DNA of 64,000 nt from an uncultured Tenacibaculum sp. (GTDB lineage: Bacteria; Bacteroidota; Bacteroidia; Flavobacteriales; Flavobacteriaceae), in assembly GCA_947504185.1 (NCBI GenBank), contig CANNGJ010000002.1, positions 1 through 64,000 on the forward strand, written 5' to 3'. Made by a program: the position numbers and the translations under genes. Position 1 is the stretch's first letter, and each line of letters starts with the position of its first letter. Of this stretch, positions 1 to 9,300 are shown one piece after another. The notes beneath the pieces are model-generated. The model was not told the DNA's origin, ran no database searches, and saw only the letters and a list, made by a program, of their open reading frames with translations.

Positions 1-46
1 AATCAAATAATTAAAGCCAAAATTATAACCGACGGAAAATAAAAAA

Positions 47-69
47 GTCGGAAGATTTTTTCTTCCGAC
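47..69. other. Perfect 9-bp stem-loop near left edge
   Basis: The arms GTCGGAAGA and TCTTCCGAC enclose a loop of five T. The T-tract needed for an intrinsic terminator is present only when read on the minus strand (AAAAAA precedes the left arm). No minus-strand gene ends here, so its role is unclear. It may belong to the 3' end of a gene lying left of the window. Confidence 0.4.
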
Positions 70-119
70 CATGACTACTTAATTAAGAGGCTTTTTTTTA
101 TATCTTGAAAACAAAAAAT

Positions 120-680
120 ATGAGTCCAGAATCAATTATCAGTATTTTTTTAGGAATTGGCTTAGCAGCTTCCGTAGGTTTTAGAGTATTCCTACCTTTA
201 TTTGCATTGAGTTTAGCTGGGTATTATAATGTAATTCCATTAAACGAAAGTTGGAGTTGGGTAGCTAGTTCATCTGCTATTATTACTTTAGGAATCGCTA
301 CTATTTTAGAAGTTTTCGCTTACTACATTCCTTGGTTTGACAACTTGTTAGACACAATAGCAATTCCATTAGCTGCTATTGCAGGTACCGCAGTTATGGT
401 CTCTACCATTGCCGATTTATCTCCTGTAATTACATGGGCTTTGGCTATTATTGCTGGAGGTGGAACCGCTTCTGCAATTAAAGGAACTACAGCTTCTACT
501 CGACTCGCTTCTACTGCTTCAACAGGAGGTATCGCAAACCCTATAATTTCTACCGTTGAAACAGGAACCTCAATGGTTATGTCTGTTTTTTCTATCTTTA
601 TTCCAGTTGTAGCTATATTTCTAGTAATCTTAATATTCTTAGGGATTAGAAAAATTTATAAAAAACTCTTTTCAACTTAA
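120..680 (+). CDS. DUF4126 family membrane protein
   Basis: This is a hydrophobic protein of about 186 residues with some four to five membrane segments and a Gly/Ala/Thr-rich stretch in the middle (IIAGGGTASAIKGTTAS). It matches the pattern of DUF4126 proteins, whose function is unknown. An in-frame TTG lies 15 bases upstream, but I chose the ATG at 120 because TTG starts are rare in this group and the ATG follows an A-rich stretch typical of its leaders. The gene stands alone on the plus strand, facing a minus-strand cluster. The membrane location is inferred from hydrophobicity only. Confidence 0.75.
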   Translation: MSPESIISIFLGIGLAASVGFRVFLPLFALSLAGYYNVIPLNESWSWVASSSAIITLGIATILEVFAYYIPWFDNLLDTIAIPLAAIAGTAVMVSTIADLSPVITWALAIIAGGGTASAIKGTTASTRLASTASTGGIANPIISTVETGTSMVMSVFSIFIPVVAIFLVILIFLGIRKIYKKLFST

Positions 681-791
681 AAAAGAAAGATTTTTTAATA
701 ACGTAGCGATTGTATTTTATTATCTATACCTTAACTACATTTACAACTTATAAAAGTTAAACAAAGGGATACTAAACTCTTTACAAATCAT

Positions 792-825
792 AAAAAAAGT
801 AGTTAAAATCAATTAACTACTTTTT
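792..825 (-). terminator. Intrinsic terminator after the secreted protein gene at 852
   Basis: A perfect 8-bp stem (GTAGTTAA / TTAACTAC) has a 6-base loop. The A-run on its left becomes a T-tract in minus-strand RNA. It lies directly behind the gene ending at 852. Its stem resembles the terminators at 2118 and 3004. Confidence 0.8.
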
Positions 826-851
826 AAATTTCTACACCGAAAAAAACTTAT

Positions 852-1499
852 CTATTTATTATACTCTTCTACAATTTTCTCAATATCTTTTCGTGTATAC
901 TCTCCACTATTTATTTTTGATACTATAGTTGAATCGTCAGAAAAGAAAATAGGTGCATACGCTTTAAAGTATTTATTATAGGCTTTATTACTTAAACTAA
1001 AACTATTTTGAACATGTGAAATAGTTGAGGGTATAGTTTCTCCTTGTTTTTGTACAAAATATTCGTTTATACTACCAATAGCATCTATTTTACCATCTAG
1101 CAATCTAAATAATGAAGTGGTAACATACAAATTAGCTTTACCTTCTAATAATTTACACATCCACATGTGGTGCTTATATGATTTTAAGGCTTTCTTTTTC
1201 GCTATATAAACATCTCTTTTTTTATAATAAAATGTATAAGGTGTTAACTCTCCTTTTTCATTAAAAACTTGTATAGAATCTATTTCACCATTTTTAATTT
1301 TATACTTCTTATCTCCTTTTATTTCTACTTTTTTCTTTAACAATTGTAAAGACAAAAGTTTTAGAGTACCTTTAACTGTACTGCCATTTTTTTTATAGAC
1401 AATAGCCTCTACTTTTTTTGTTCCTTTGTCTAAATCTATTGTTATCTGCGCTTTAACAACTCCTGTCACTAATAATAATAGCATTAAAATCTTCTTCAT
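852..1499 (-). CDS. Secreted protein of unknown function
   Basis: This 215-residue protein begins with a clear Sec signal peptide (MKKILMLLLLVTGVVKAQ, cleavage probably after KAQ). The rest is lysine-rich and soluble, with no motif I recognise. The mature part starts with short beta-like stretches (around residues 30-75 and 80-100), compatible with a small beta-rich domain. Its own terminator lies downstream. It sits on the same strand as the RHS toxin cluster but is separated from it by another secreted protein gene, so a link to that system is only positional. Confidence 0.65.
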   Translation of the reverse strand: MKKILMLLLLVTGVVKAQITIDLDKGTKKVEAIVYKKNGSTVKGTLKLLSLQLLKKKVEIKGDKKYKIKNGEIDSIQVFNEKGELTPYTFYYKKRDVYIAKKKALKSYKHHMWMCKLLEGKANLYVTTSLFRLLDGKIDAIGSINEYFVQKQGETIPSTISHVQNSFSLSNKAYNKYFKAYAPIFFSDDSTIVSKINSGEYTRKDIEKIVEEYNK

Positions 1500-1552
1500 A
1501 ATATATATTAAATTTAATTTTTCATACTTAAGTAACTTTACTTAAAAACTAA

Positions 1553-2020
1553 TTACTTTTCTAATTTTTTCTCTCTCCGCGCTTTCTTTTTAGCCTCTTT
1601 TTCTGCCTTTTGCTGAACTTTTATTTTTTCTAGTTTTTTAAGTAACTCATTTAATTCTAAATTATCCCTTTTATTACTTTCTATAGCCGCTTTATAAATT
1701 GCTATTTTCTTTTCTATTTTTTTTCTTTTTTTGTTATCGCCTACATCAGTGGTTTGTAGTTTATTTCCTAGCTTTAACACCTTCTTTTCATATTTGGCAT
1801 TGGCTTTTTTATTGAATTTTAAACTTTTATTAACATTCTTTATGTTCTTTTTAGCTTTTCTACTAGACTGTCTTGCCGCATTTAGATTCATCATATGAAA
1901 ATTATGATTCATCTGTTGTGTCATACGAACATGTGTCATGGCAGCTCTTTGAGCATGCGATTGACTATAACTTAATGCAGCTATTAGCATTAGTAATAAA
2001 CTTAAAATTGTTTTTTTCAT
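1553..2020 (-). CDS. Secreted lysine-rich coiled-coil protein, unknown function
   Basis: This 155-residue protein has a signal peptide (MKKTILSLLLMLIAALSYSQ). A short His/Met/Gln-rich stretch follows (residues about 22-48, with repeated H, M and Q). The rest is a long, very basic helical region to the C-terminus with heptad-like spacing, rich in K, E and N. It is likely periplasmic or surface exposed and could be a nucleic-acid or envelope-binding coiled coil, but nothing identifies a family. It lies 53 bases upstream of the next secreted protein gene on the same strand, so the two may be co-transcribed. Confidence 0.6.
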   Translation of the reverse strand: MKKTILSLLLMLIAALSYSQSHAQRAAMTHVRMTQQMNHNFHMMNLNAARQSSRKAKKNIKNVNKSLKFNKKANAKYEKKVLKLGNKLQTTDVGDNKKRKKIEKKIAIYKAAIESNKRDNLELNELLKKLEKIKVQQKAEKEAKKKARREKKLEK

Positions 2021-2117
2021 TTTTTAAAATTTTAAATTAAATATTTTCTCAGTCCAAATCCTTAACAAACAACAGACCTCTCTATAAAAGACTTTTTTGG
2101 CTGTTAGTTACAATCAT

Positions 2118-2157
2118 AAAAAACAGTAGCTAAAAGAATGAGTTAACTACTGTTTTT
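2118..2157 (-). terminator. Intrinsic terminator after the small acidic gene
   Basis: The stem pairs ACAGTAG with CTACTGT and continues past one mismatch, flanked by A and T runs. It directly follows the stop of the gene at 2161. It shares the core AGTTAACTACTGT with the hairpin at 3004, which suggests a common origin. Confidence 0.75.
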
Positions 2158-2160
2158 AAA

Positions 2161-2406
2161 TTAATTTGATTCTATCCTTTTTTTAGCTAGCAAAACCTTC
2201 TTTTTATAATCAGATTCAAAAATTTCAGGAATTGCTTCTTCTAAAATAGATTCAAGTTCGTATACTATTTTTTCTTCTATAGAATCAGAAAATATTTTAT
2301 TATGATTTTTTTCATCATCACTAAGTTTTGATAACCATTCAAAAAAAATAAGTGCCTCATCTTTATCAAAAGAAATTAATATCTTTTTATTATTTACTAT
2401 ATCCAT
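2161..2406 (-). CDS. Small acidic protein, possible orphan immunity protein
   Basis: This 81-residue cytoplasmic protein is rich in E, D, K and I, has no signal peptide and no recognised family. Small acidic proteins in a row behind an RHS toxin gene are often immunity proteins, and here it is the third small gene behind the RHS gene, followed by a terminator resembling those of its neighbours. No toxin tip for it is left in the 48 bases upstream. A GGAGG sequence lies upstream, but about 15 bases from the ATG, too far for a normal Shine-Dalgarno site. The immunity role is inference from context. Confidence 0.5.
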   Translation of the reverse strand: MDIVNNKKILISFDKDEALIFFEWLSKLSDDEKNHNKIFSDSIEEKIVYELESILEEAIPEIFESDYKKKVLLAKKRIESN

Positions 2407-2454
2407 TTTATTTAATTTAATCCTCCATGTTTAAGAATATTTTTGATACATTAC

Positions 2455-2847
2455 CTATAAAAAATCTATTAAAGGAGGGATTGTTGATAATACATCAATA
2501 CAATCATCATCTGTTAATATTGAGTAGTGTACCAAATCTTCTACATTGTAAAACCCCTTACCCCCTGAAATTTTTAAAAACTCATTTATTAAATCTGAAT
2601 TATCAACCTTATAAATTATCTTTCCATACATAGATTCTTCTATACTTATTTTTGAGTTACTTAAATACATTTCATCTATACTTTTATAATAGAAGACTTC
2701 CTCAAAATATATTCTTATTATATCTTCCCCATTCCTCAATAAAACCCTGAATCCCTCGTAGTCATCATGTAAACCTTCTACAATTAATGATTTTTTTATC
2801 ATTAAATATTCATTATTTATCTTTATAGGTATATAATTATTTTTCAT
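2455..2847 (-). CDS. Putative immunity protein paired with the orphan toxin tip
   Basis: This soluble protein of about 130 residues has no signal peptide and no family I recognise. The frame is open further upstream to 2895, but I chose the ATG at 2847 because it overlaps by 11 bases the end of the toxin-tip fragment at 2837-2992. The main RHS gene shows the same kind of overlap with its own neighbour. Overlapping toxin and immunity genes are a common arrangement in polymorphic toxin loci. The C-terminal half is acidic (DDDCIDVLS), fitting a partner that binds a basic toxin. The function is inferred from position. Confidence 0.55.
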   Translation of the reverse strand: MKNNYIPIKINNEYLMIKKSLIVEGLHDDYEGFRVLLRNGEDIIRIYFEEVFYYKSIDEMYLSNSKISIEESMYGKIIYKVDNSDLINEFLKISGGKGFYNVEDLVHYSILTDDDCIDVLSTIPPLIDFL

Positions 2848-2992
2848 CAATTCTAATTTTATAATTATTTCGATCTCCCGCTTTTTTAATATCAATTGTG
2901 GTCTGTCCTGTACTCTTTGATTTATGACTCATGATAATTGTTCCGTCAGGCATCTCTACAGTTCCATTACCTCTTACTTTTCCTCCATTGTT
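2837..2992 (-). pseudogene. Orphan C-terminal toxin-tip fragment (no start codon)
   Basis: Reading the minus strand from an in-frame TGA at 2995-2993 gives 51 residues, beginning NNGGKVRGNGTVEMPDGT and ending with a basic stretch (NNYKIRIDEK) and a TAA. There is no start codon at its head. The style matches the very end of RHS-type toxin tips: a Gly-rich lead, then a compact basic end. Its stop overlaps the following gene by 11 bases. I read it as the remnant of a displaced RHS toxin tip retained upstream of its immunity gene. The toxin family is not identified. Confidence 0.6.
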
Positions 2993-3003
2993 TCAAAGAA
3001 CTT

Positions 3004-3037
3004 AAAAACAGTAGTCAAGGGTTAGTTAACTACTGTT
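3004..3037 (-). terminator. Intrinsic terminator behind the lipoprotein immunity gene
   Basis: The stem pairs AACAGTAGT with ACTACTGTT. The A-run at 3004-3008 gives the T-tract in minus-strand RNA. It lies 11 bases behind the stop of the gene at 3048 and just ahead of the orphan toxin tip. Confidence 0.75.
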
Positions 3038-3047
3038 CAATAAATAA

Positions 3048-3377
3048 TTATAAGTCTATAATTGTAAATTTTTCATCTAATATTTTATAATTAGAACTTA
3101 CTTTTAGACAATAATAGCTATACTTTTTATCTATTTTTAAGTAATATATCTTCTCTTCTTTATTATAAAAAATATAATATATTTTATATCCTTTAAAATC
3201 ATTTTTTATATTTAAAATATTCTCTTCAATATTTTTTTTAATTTTAAACACTAATTCTTCAGGATTAAAATTATCAATATTAAAGCACTCATTAGGTATT
3301 TTATAACTTCTCTTTTTATATGAAGCACAAGATTGAAGAAGAAATAGTATTGCTAAATAAAAAATTATATTTTTCAT
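3048..3377 (-). CDS. Small lipoprotein, putative immunity protein for the RHS toxin tip
   Basis: This 109-residue protein has a lipoprotein signal peptide with lipobox LLQSC (Cys at about residue 17), so it should be anchored in the periplasm or outer membrane. The mature part is basic and rich in Y, K and I, with alternating hydrophobic residues suggesting beta strands. Its ATG overlaps the TGA of the giant RHS gene by 4 bases, so the two are translationally coupled. Position, size and overlap fit an immunity protein. The lipid anchor suggests that protection is needed outside the cytoplasm. No named family recognised. Confidence 0.65.
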   Translation of the reverse strand: MKNIIFYLAILFLLQSCASYKKRSYKIPNECFNIDNFNPEELVFKIKKNIEENILNIKNDFKGYKIYYIFYNKEEKIYYLKIDKKYSYYCLKVSSNYKILDEKFTIIDL

Positions 3378-6300
3378 TTCTTTATATCTTTTTTACTTCC
3401 ATATTCTTTTGCACTTTTTCCTGTAGGAGCGTCTTTATGATGACCGCCTTTATAATCTTCTCCTTTTGCTACAATATCCTTCTTAAATTTCAAATACTCT
3501 TTAGGATTTTCAACATTATAAATAAAATGACCTGCCTCGTGATTAAGTGAATATTCTCCTGTCTCTGAATCTTTAGAAGATATATTAACACCACTACTTA
3601 TTTGGACAGCAATAGCGTTTGTGCCTTCTCTTGAGTTAAACACATAATTCCCATTCACTAATTCAACATTTGTTTTTGTAGTCCCTAAAGACCCTTTACT
3701 TTGACCATCAACTCCTAAATGTAAATCAACAGTCATATTATCAATCTTATTATACAAGTTTGGAGATTCTTTTTTCCATTTAGCCATTATTTTATCTGTC
3801 TGATTAGACCTTCTTGTATAAGTTTTTACCGACCTACTAGTCTGTCTTATTCTTTTGTTATAATGTTTACTTTGAGATAAACCCTTCTTTCCATATCTAG
3901 ATTTAATCTCTTTTCTTGATAATCCATCATACTTTCTATTAGCGCTTATATATTTTTGTAATAACTTTGTATAACGAGATAATCTTAACTTATCAGCATT
4001 AATAATATCTCTTCCATCTGGATCAACATAAATAACTGGGTTGCTTCCCGCATATTCATAAGGTGAACGATTAGGGTATTTTTCTGCTAAAGGATCCACA
4101 GACTGCCAAACACTCGTCTTAGCATCATAATACCTAGCACCATAATAGTACAGTCCTGTTTCTTCATCTAACTCTTTTCCGTTGAATAGGTAGGGAGTTC
4201 TATCTGTATTACTATGCTCCTCTACAAAGGTTTCACCAAAAGCAAAATACTCTATATGCTGGGTAACTTCACCGTTAATGTCTGTAATATACGAAGAACT
4301 TCCAAGATGATCTGGGTGGTAGTAATATACAAAGGCTTCGTTATTGTTTCCATTGCCTCCTGTTCCTCCAGAACCATCTCCATTTCCTCCGTTGTTTCCA
4401 CCACCATTATTACCGTCATTTCCACCTCCGTTGTTTCCGTGTCCGTAAGCATTTCCGTTGGGTGGCGTTTGTCCACTATTCCCTGCTTCTCCGTCTACTT
4501 TATCTACCTCTAAACCTAAATCGGCATAGTTTTTTAATAAAGCTGCCATCATACGTCCTTTTTTGGCTTTGTAGTCTATTCTATCGGTAGCAGTGCTTAC
4601 ATTTTCGGTTTGTAGCAATCCGTCACTAGCTTCCACTAATTTGGTGGTTACTCGCTGACTTTCGATGTAAAAATGCTTGGTCGCTTTTCCGTTTCTTATT
4701 ACCAAATAAGGGTTTACATAAATAGTATAGTTTCCTATGCTTCCTGTACCTCCTGCTTTTTTACCATTCACCGCTACAGTTTGTCCGCCACCGTTGCTTT
4801 TTAATACGCGCTCTCCTCCTGCATCATATACATAACTAAACAAGGCACCATTATCGGCTATGGCTTTGATACGATTTTCTTCGTCCCATAGTATTTGACG
4901 TTCTTGCCCGCTTACATCATGTGTCCAACCTGTTTGGTTTCCGTTTTTATCATAGGTATAAGCTTGTTCCCCTATATGAATTGGTGCGTGTGGTTGCTCG
5001 TTTCCATACTCATAATCGTAATTATAGGTTGTTTTATTACGTGGACTCCATTCTTCTTCGTCATAACCTTTAAACTGGTGTAACTGATCTTTCTTGGTAA
5101 TACTGTGGATGGAATTATACTCCATTGCCAAACTATACTTATTTTCGTGATTAGAACCTAAATTACTTCCTGTAGCATTGGTTAAACGGTATAAATCATC
5201 ATAACTATAATTATACTCTGTTTTACTTCCCATCAAATTACTGGTAGGTATTTCCGCCTTATTCTCCAGCTTTAAAATGTTGTTTACCTTATCGTAGGTA
5301 TAATGGTTGTCCATCATTTTACGGTCGGTTGCTGTTTCGGCAATCATGTTTTGCAAACGTCGTCTTTCTGGTTCATAGGTATAGAAGGTTTCAGTTTTGT
5401 TTCCATATTGTAAATATACTCGTTGTTCAAACTTATCATAGCCCAATTGTTTTACATAGTTATAATCGGTACCACTTTTGCTCCCTTTAAAACTGTGTAA
5501 TAGTCCTCCTACATTATAAGTATATTCTAGTTTTTCTCCATCTGGATAATTCATTTCTGTTACTCGATTCCAAGTATCGTACAGCCATTCGGTGGTATAA
5601 TTTAACGGTTCTGCATCTGGAACGATAATCGTTCGTGTGTTCTTAATTACTGCTCCTAGTTCGTTATAGAAAAATTCTTGCGTACCTGTAGCATCTTCTT
5701 GAGTTACAATACGTCCTGCTCTAAAATTAGCCGCTCCAGCATCACCGTATGTATACGTCACATCGTTTTGTGGGTTTTGCGGATAATTAATATTGGTTAA
5801 TCGTTCGTGGTCGTATTGATAGGTAATCCCTCCCGCATTGGCATCTGCTATATTCGCAGTAACTTTTTGGGTTAAGTTACTTGCTAAATCGTATTGATAC
5901 GTTGTTTTACCTGCATCTGGGTGTACAACCTCGGTTCTACGACCAAACCAATCGTATTTTGAATTAATCACATTATTTTGATCGTCGATTACTTCTACCA
6001 ATTCGTTAATAGCATTGTATTTATAGCTCGTCCAAATATCAGAACCTTGGCTGTATTGTTCTTGTACCGCTTTCGTTAAACCTCTTACGTTGGTAAAACT
6101 TTGTTTCCAAATTCCGTTGGCATCGGTTACTCGAGTACTAAACTGTACTTGTCCGTCTCTATCACTTCCAAAACCATATTCGGTACTGGTTACTGCATTG
6201 TCGGGTAAGGTTACGGTTAAAGCCCTATCTAATACATCATAGGTTGTTTTTGTTGGGCTGATATTATCAAACGTTGGATTAAAGGCACTTTCGCTTCCTT

Positions 6301-9300
6301 TACCTTCTAAAGTTGGATAATAGCTTTCTGTAGCTCTACCAAAGGCATCGAATTTAATACGTCCTGACACAATCATGTGCTCGGTATCGGCTGTATTTGC
6401 AGAAGTATGAATAGCGCCGTCTTTCTTTACTTGTAAGCTACGTTTCAATCCATCAATAAAGGTTACGGTTTCTAAATCATTGCCTTCATTAGCTGGGTCG
6501 TAATGATTTGTTTTTGCCCATGGTACTTCAGCTTCTGGATGGTATTCAAACTTTATCGTATAATCTTTACCATTCGCTAATTCAAATGGCCCTGTAATGG
6601 TTACAATACGTCCTAAATCGTCAATGGTATAACGCATTTGTTGTCCGTTTAAATCGGTACTTAGCAGCATTTGCCCAAATCGATAATCGTATTCCGAGCT
6701 TGAACTATAGCCATATCCATTGCTTACATTGGTCGTATAGGTTTGTACTTCTGGGTCATATTGATATTCAAATGATAATCGTTCTCCAGCAGCATTTTCT
6801 GGACGGGTCATTTTTGTTAGGTTACCAAAACCATCGTACTCCATATCATAGGTGGCAGTGCCACCAGACGCTAAATACTTACGTATTTGTGTTACGTTTC
6901 CTGTACTGGTGTTAATGTCGGTTGCTCGTTTACGTAAGGTTTGACCGTTTCCTATTACAGTAATCTCTCTTGGTGTTCCTACAATATATTTGTCTAAGAC
7001 ACTATGATAACTTATGGTTGATGAGATATCGTCATCACTTCCGTCATCTCCAAAATCGGTATAACCAATTACGTTTCCTAGTACATCGTAATTATAGGTC
7101 ATACGGGTACTTTTTTGTGCAGTACTTTCTCCTTCGTAAAAATTCTTTTGCATTTCAGTTGAAGCTACAAAGGCTGCATCAGCATCATTTTGCTTAAAGG
7201 CATCAGGTAGTGTGGTTCCTGTTTGTACATCTTTTAACTCAAACGTGTTTAAACTTTCAGTATATAAATTATCACTTTCATCTTGTAATATTTCTCTTTC
7301 TAACAATCCTTTTTCGTAATAGTTATCGTTTTTAAACTCTTGTACTACGGCTCTATAAACGGCATTGCCTTGTTCAGTATTTAATTGTTTACTTTTTACT
7401 TTTTTAAATCCGTAAAAATCACGTTCATGACGGTCGTAGAATCCGTCTTCATATTCAAATTCAGTAATCATGGTATCAGCTCCGTCGCCTTCAAATCCGT
7501 CGGTCAATTCTACTTTGGCTAGCGCCCAAACATCGGTTGGTTGCTCGTAGGTATTTCCGATTCGTTTGTAATCTACTGCAAAAGTAGCCCCTAACGGACG
7601 CTTTACACCTTTTAGTAAATTGGTTCTTCCAATAGTTGAACGGCGTACTTCTAACATCTTATCTTCTTTTGATGTTAAAATATCTGGGTAACCGTCGCCG
7701 TCAATATCAGTTATACTCACTTTTTCTCTACTTGCTCCATGGCTAATATTTGCACTTGGATTAAAACATAATTTAGAAACAGGTGCTAATGGAGGTGGCG
7801 GAAGAGGAATACATACAGTAAAAGCCACATTGGCAGATTCTCCCACAGCAATATTTTCTTGTATATCGTTAATTCCTGACCATGATACTTGGGTAAATCC
7901 ATTTCCTGTATTCAAATAGATAGTGTTGGTCTCTTTTTCAAAATAGTCTGGCAATCCATCTCCATTTACATCTTGCACTGCATTTTGTCCATGGGCTAAT
8001 GATAATGATAATCCTACTCCTCCGGCAATACTATTGTCATCAATACTAAATCCTAATCCAGCACTAAAATCTTCTCCTTTACCATCTCTAATTCTTGCAT
8101 ACCCCCATGGTTCTTTATCTGCAAACTTGTATCCTAGGTTTAAAGCTACTTGTCCATCGTTATATACCTTATCTGGTAAGCCATCTCCATTAATATCTGT
8201 AAAACTATGTTTCGACGTTTCTTCGTTAAAACTGATTCCTCCGTTTACACTCATTGAAAATGTACTCTCAATTATTTTATCTACTTGAGTTACATAGCTC
8301 ATTTCAAAATCATTTGTTTCTTCATTCAAAACATATCCATTAGGTACTGTACTCGTACTTATTTGTGTTTTAGAGGTTACTGGGCTTCCACCATACGAAG
8401 CGCCAAATGCATTGTTGCTAGAAAGATTATAATATGAAGTTCCTACTTCTTTTGCTGAGGCTTCTAAAGTACCATCTGCTTTGGTATATTGTACTTTGTT
8501 TTTCGTAATGATATCTGGATAACTATCTCCATTTAAATCTTGAAATTCGGTTACTGCTTTGGTTTCTCCCAAAGCGGTACTTCCACCAATTCCTGCACTT
8601 ACACTAATACCTACACTATACCCTTTGGTTATTTTATCGATTCCTCTAGCTCCTGCCCCTCCACTAGTAGCTGGGTTGACTACCTCGATATTATCTTCTC
8701 CTAAACGAGAAGCGCTTTGTGTGGTAGCTTTCAACCAATGCATATCGTCATAACCTTTCCACTTGTTCTCTTTTGTATCTGGCATGAGCATGATGAATTT
8801 TTGCTCATTTAAATTTTGCCCTCCACCAGCTGTATACGCATTTTGCATTTCATCGGCTGTTGAGGCTCCACCTAAATCAACACTTCCTCCTGATGTTAAA
8901 CTGTCTATATTTAATTCTGACTCATTGATAGGTTGAGTAGCTCTATCTCTATTTCCATTATAACCAAACTGTCCCCAGTTATGATACATAGGTCCAAAAA
9001 TAAAGCTATCATTTTTTGTCATCATACCCATAGCTATTGTTTCAGTAACAATGCCCGTTAATTGCATGTTTCCTGTAAGAGTTTCTGCTAAATCAGCATC
9101 GCTTGTAAATACATCAAAATATAGCGTATCTCCAGCTACAGCTGTGTAATTTACCGGACTTAACCCCGTAACTATTCCTGCATTAATGGTAACCGTTTGT
9201 TTAGCAACTAATTCTTGTTCCTTTTTTATGGTTACTACAGCTTCACCATTAAGACTAGTATCCGTAATAGTAATTTCAGGAGTTAATGTTACTGATCCGT

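Noticed and set aside
681..791. Possible tRNA in the gap after the DUF4126 gene
   Set aside because: No cloverleaf arms or TTCGA loop could be found; the stretch is plain AT-rich DNA.
2427..2633. Plus-strand 68-residue frame over the putative immunity gene
   Set aside because: It lies opposite a better supported gene and gives a low-complexity His/Leu-rich product.
4330..4470. Repeat-like DNA resembling a short tandem array
   Set aside because: The units are irregular and in frame with the RHS protein, coding for a G/N linker; no spacer-repeat structure of a CRISPR array.
4214..4513. Open frames on both strands inside the Gly/Asn-rich linker of the RHS gene
   Set aside because: They are shadows of the low-complexity GGN/AAT repeat; their products are equally repetitive and have no start context.
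8034..8753. Plus-strand open frames within the RHS gene (8034-8288, 8559-8753)
   Set aside because: They oppose the VCBS repeat region, have proline-rich products and no promoter; the minus-strand protein fully explains the sequence.
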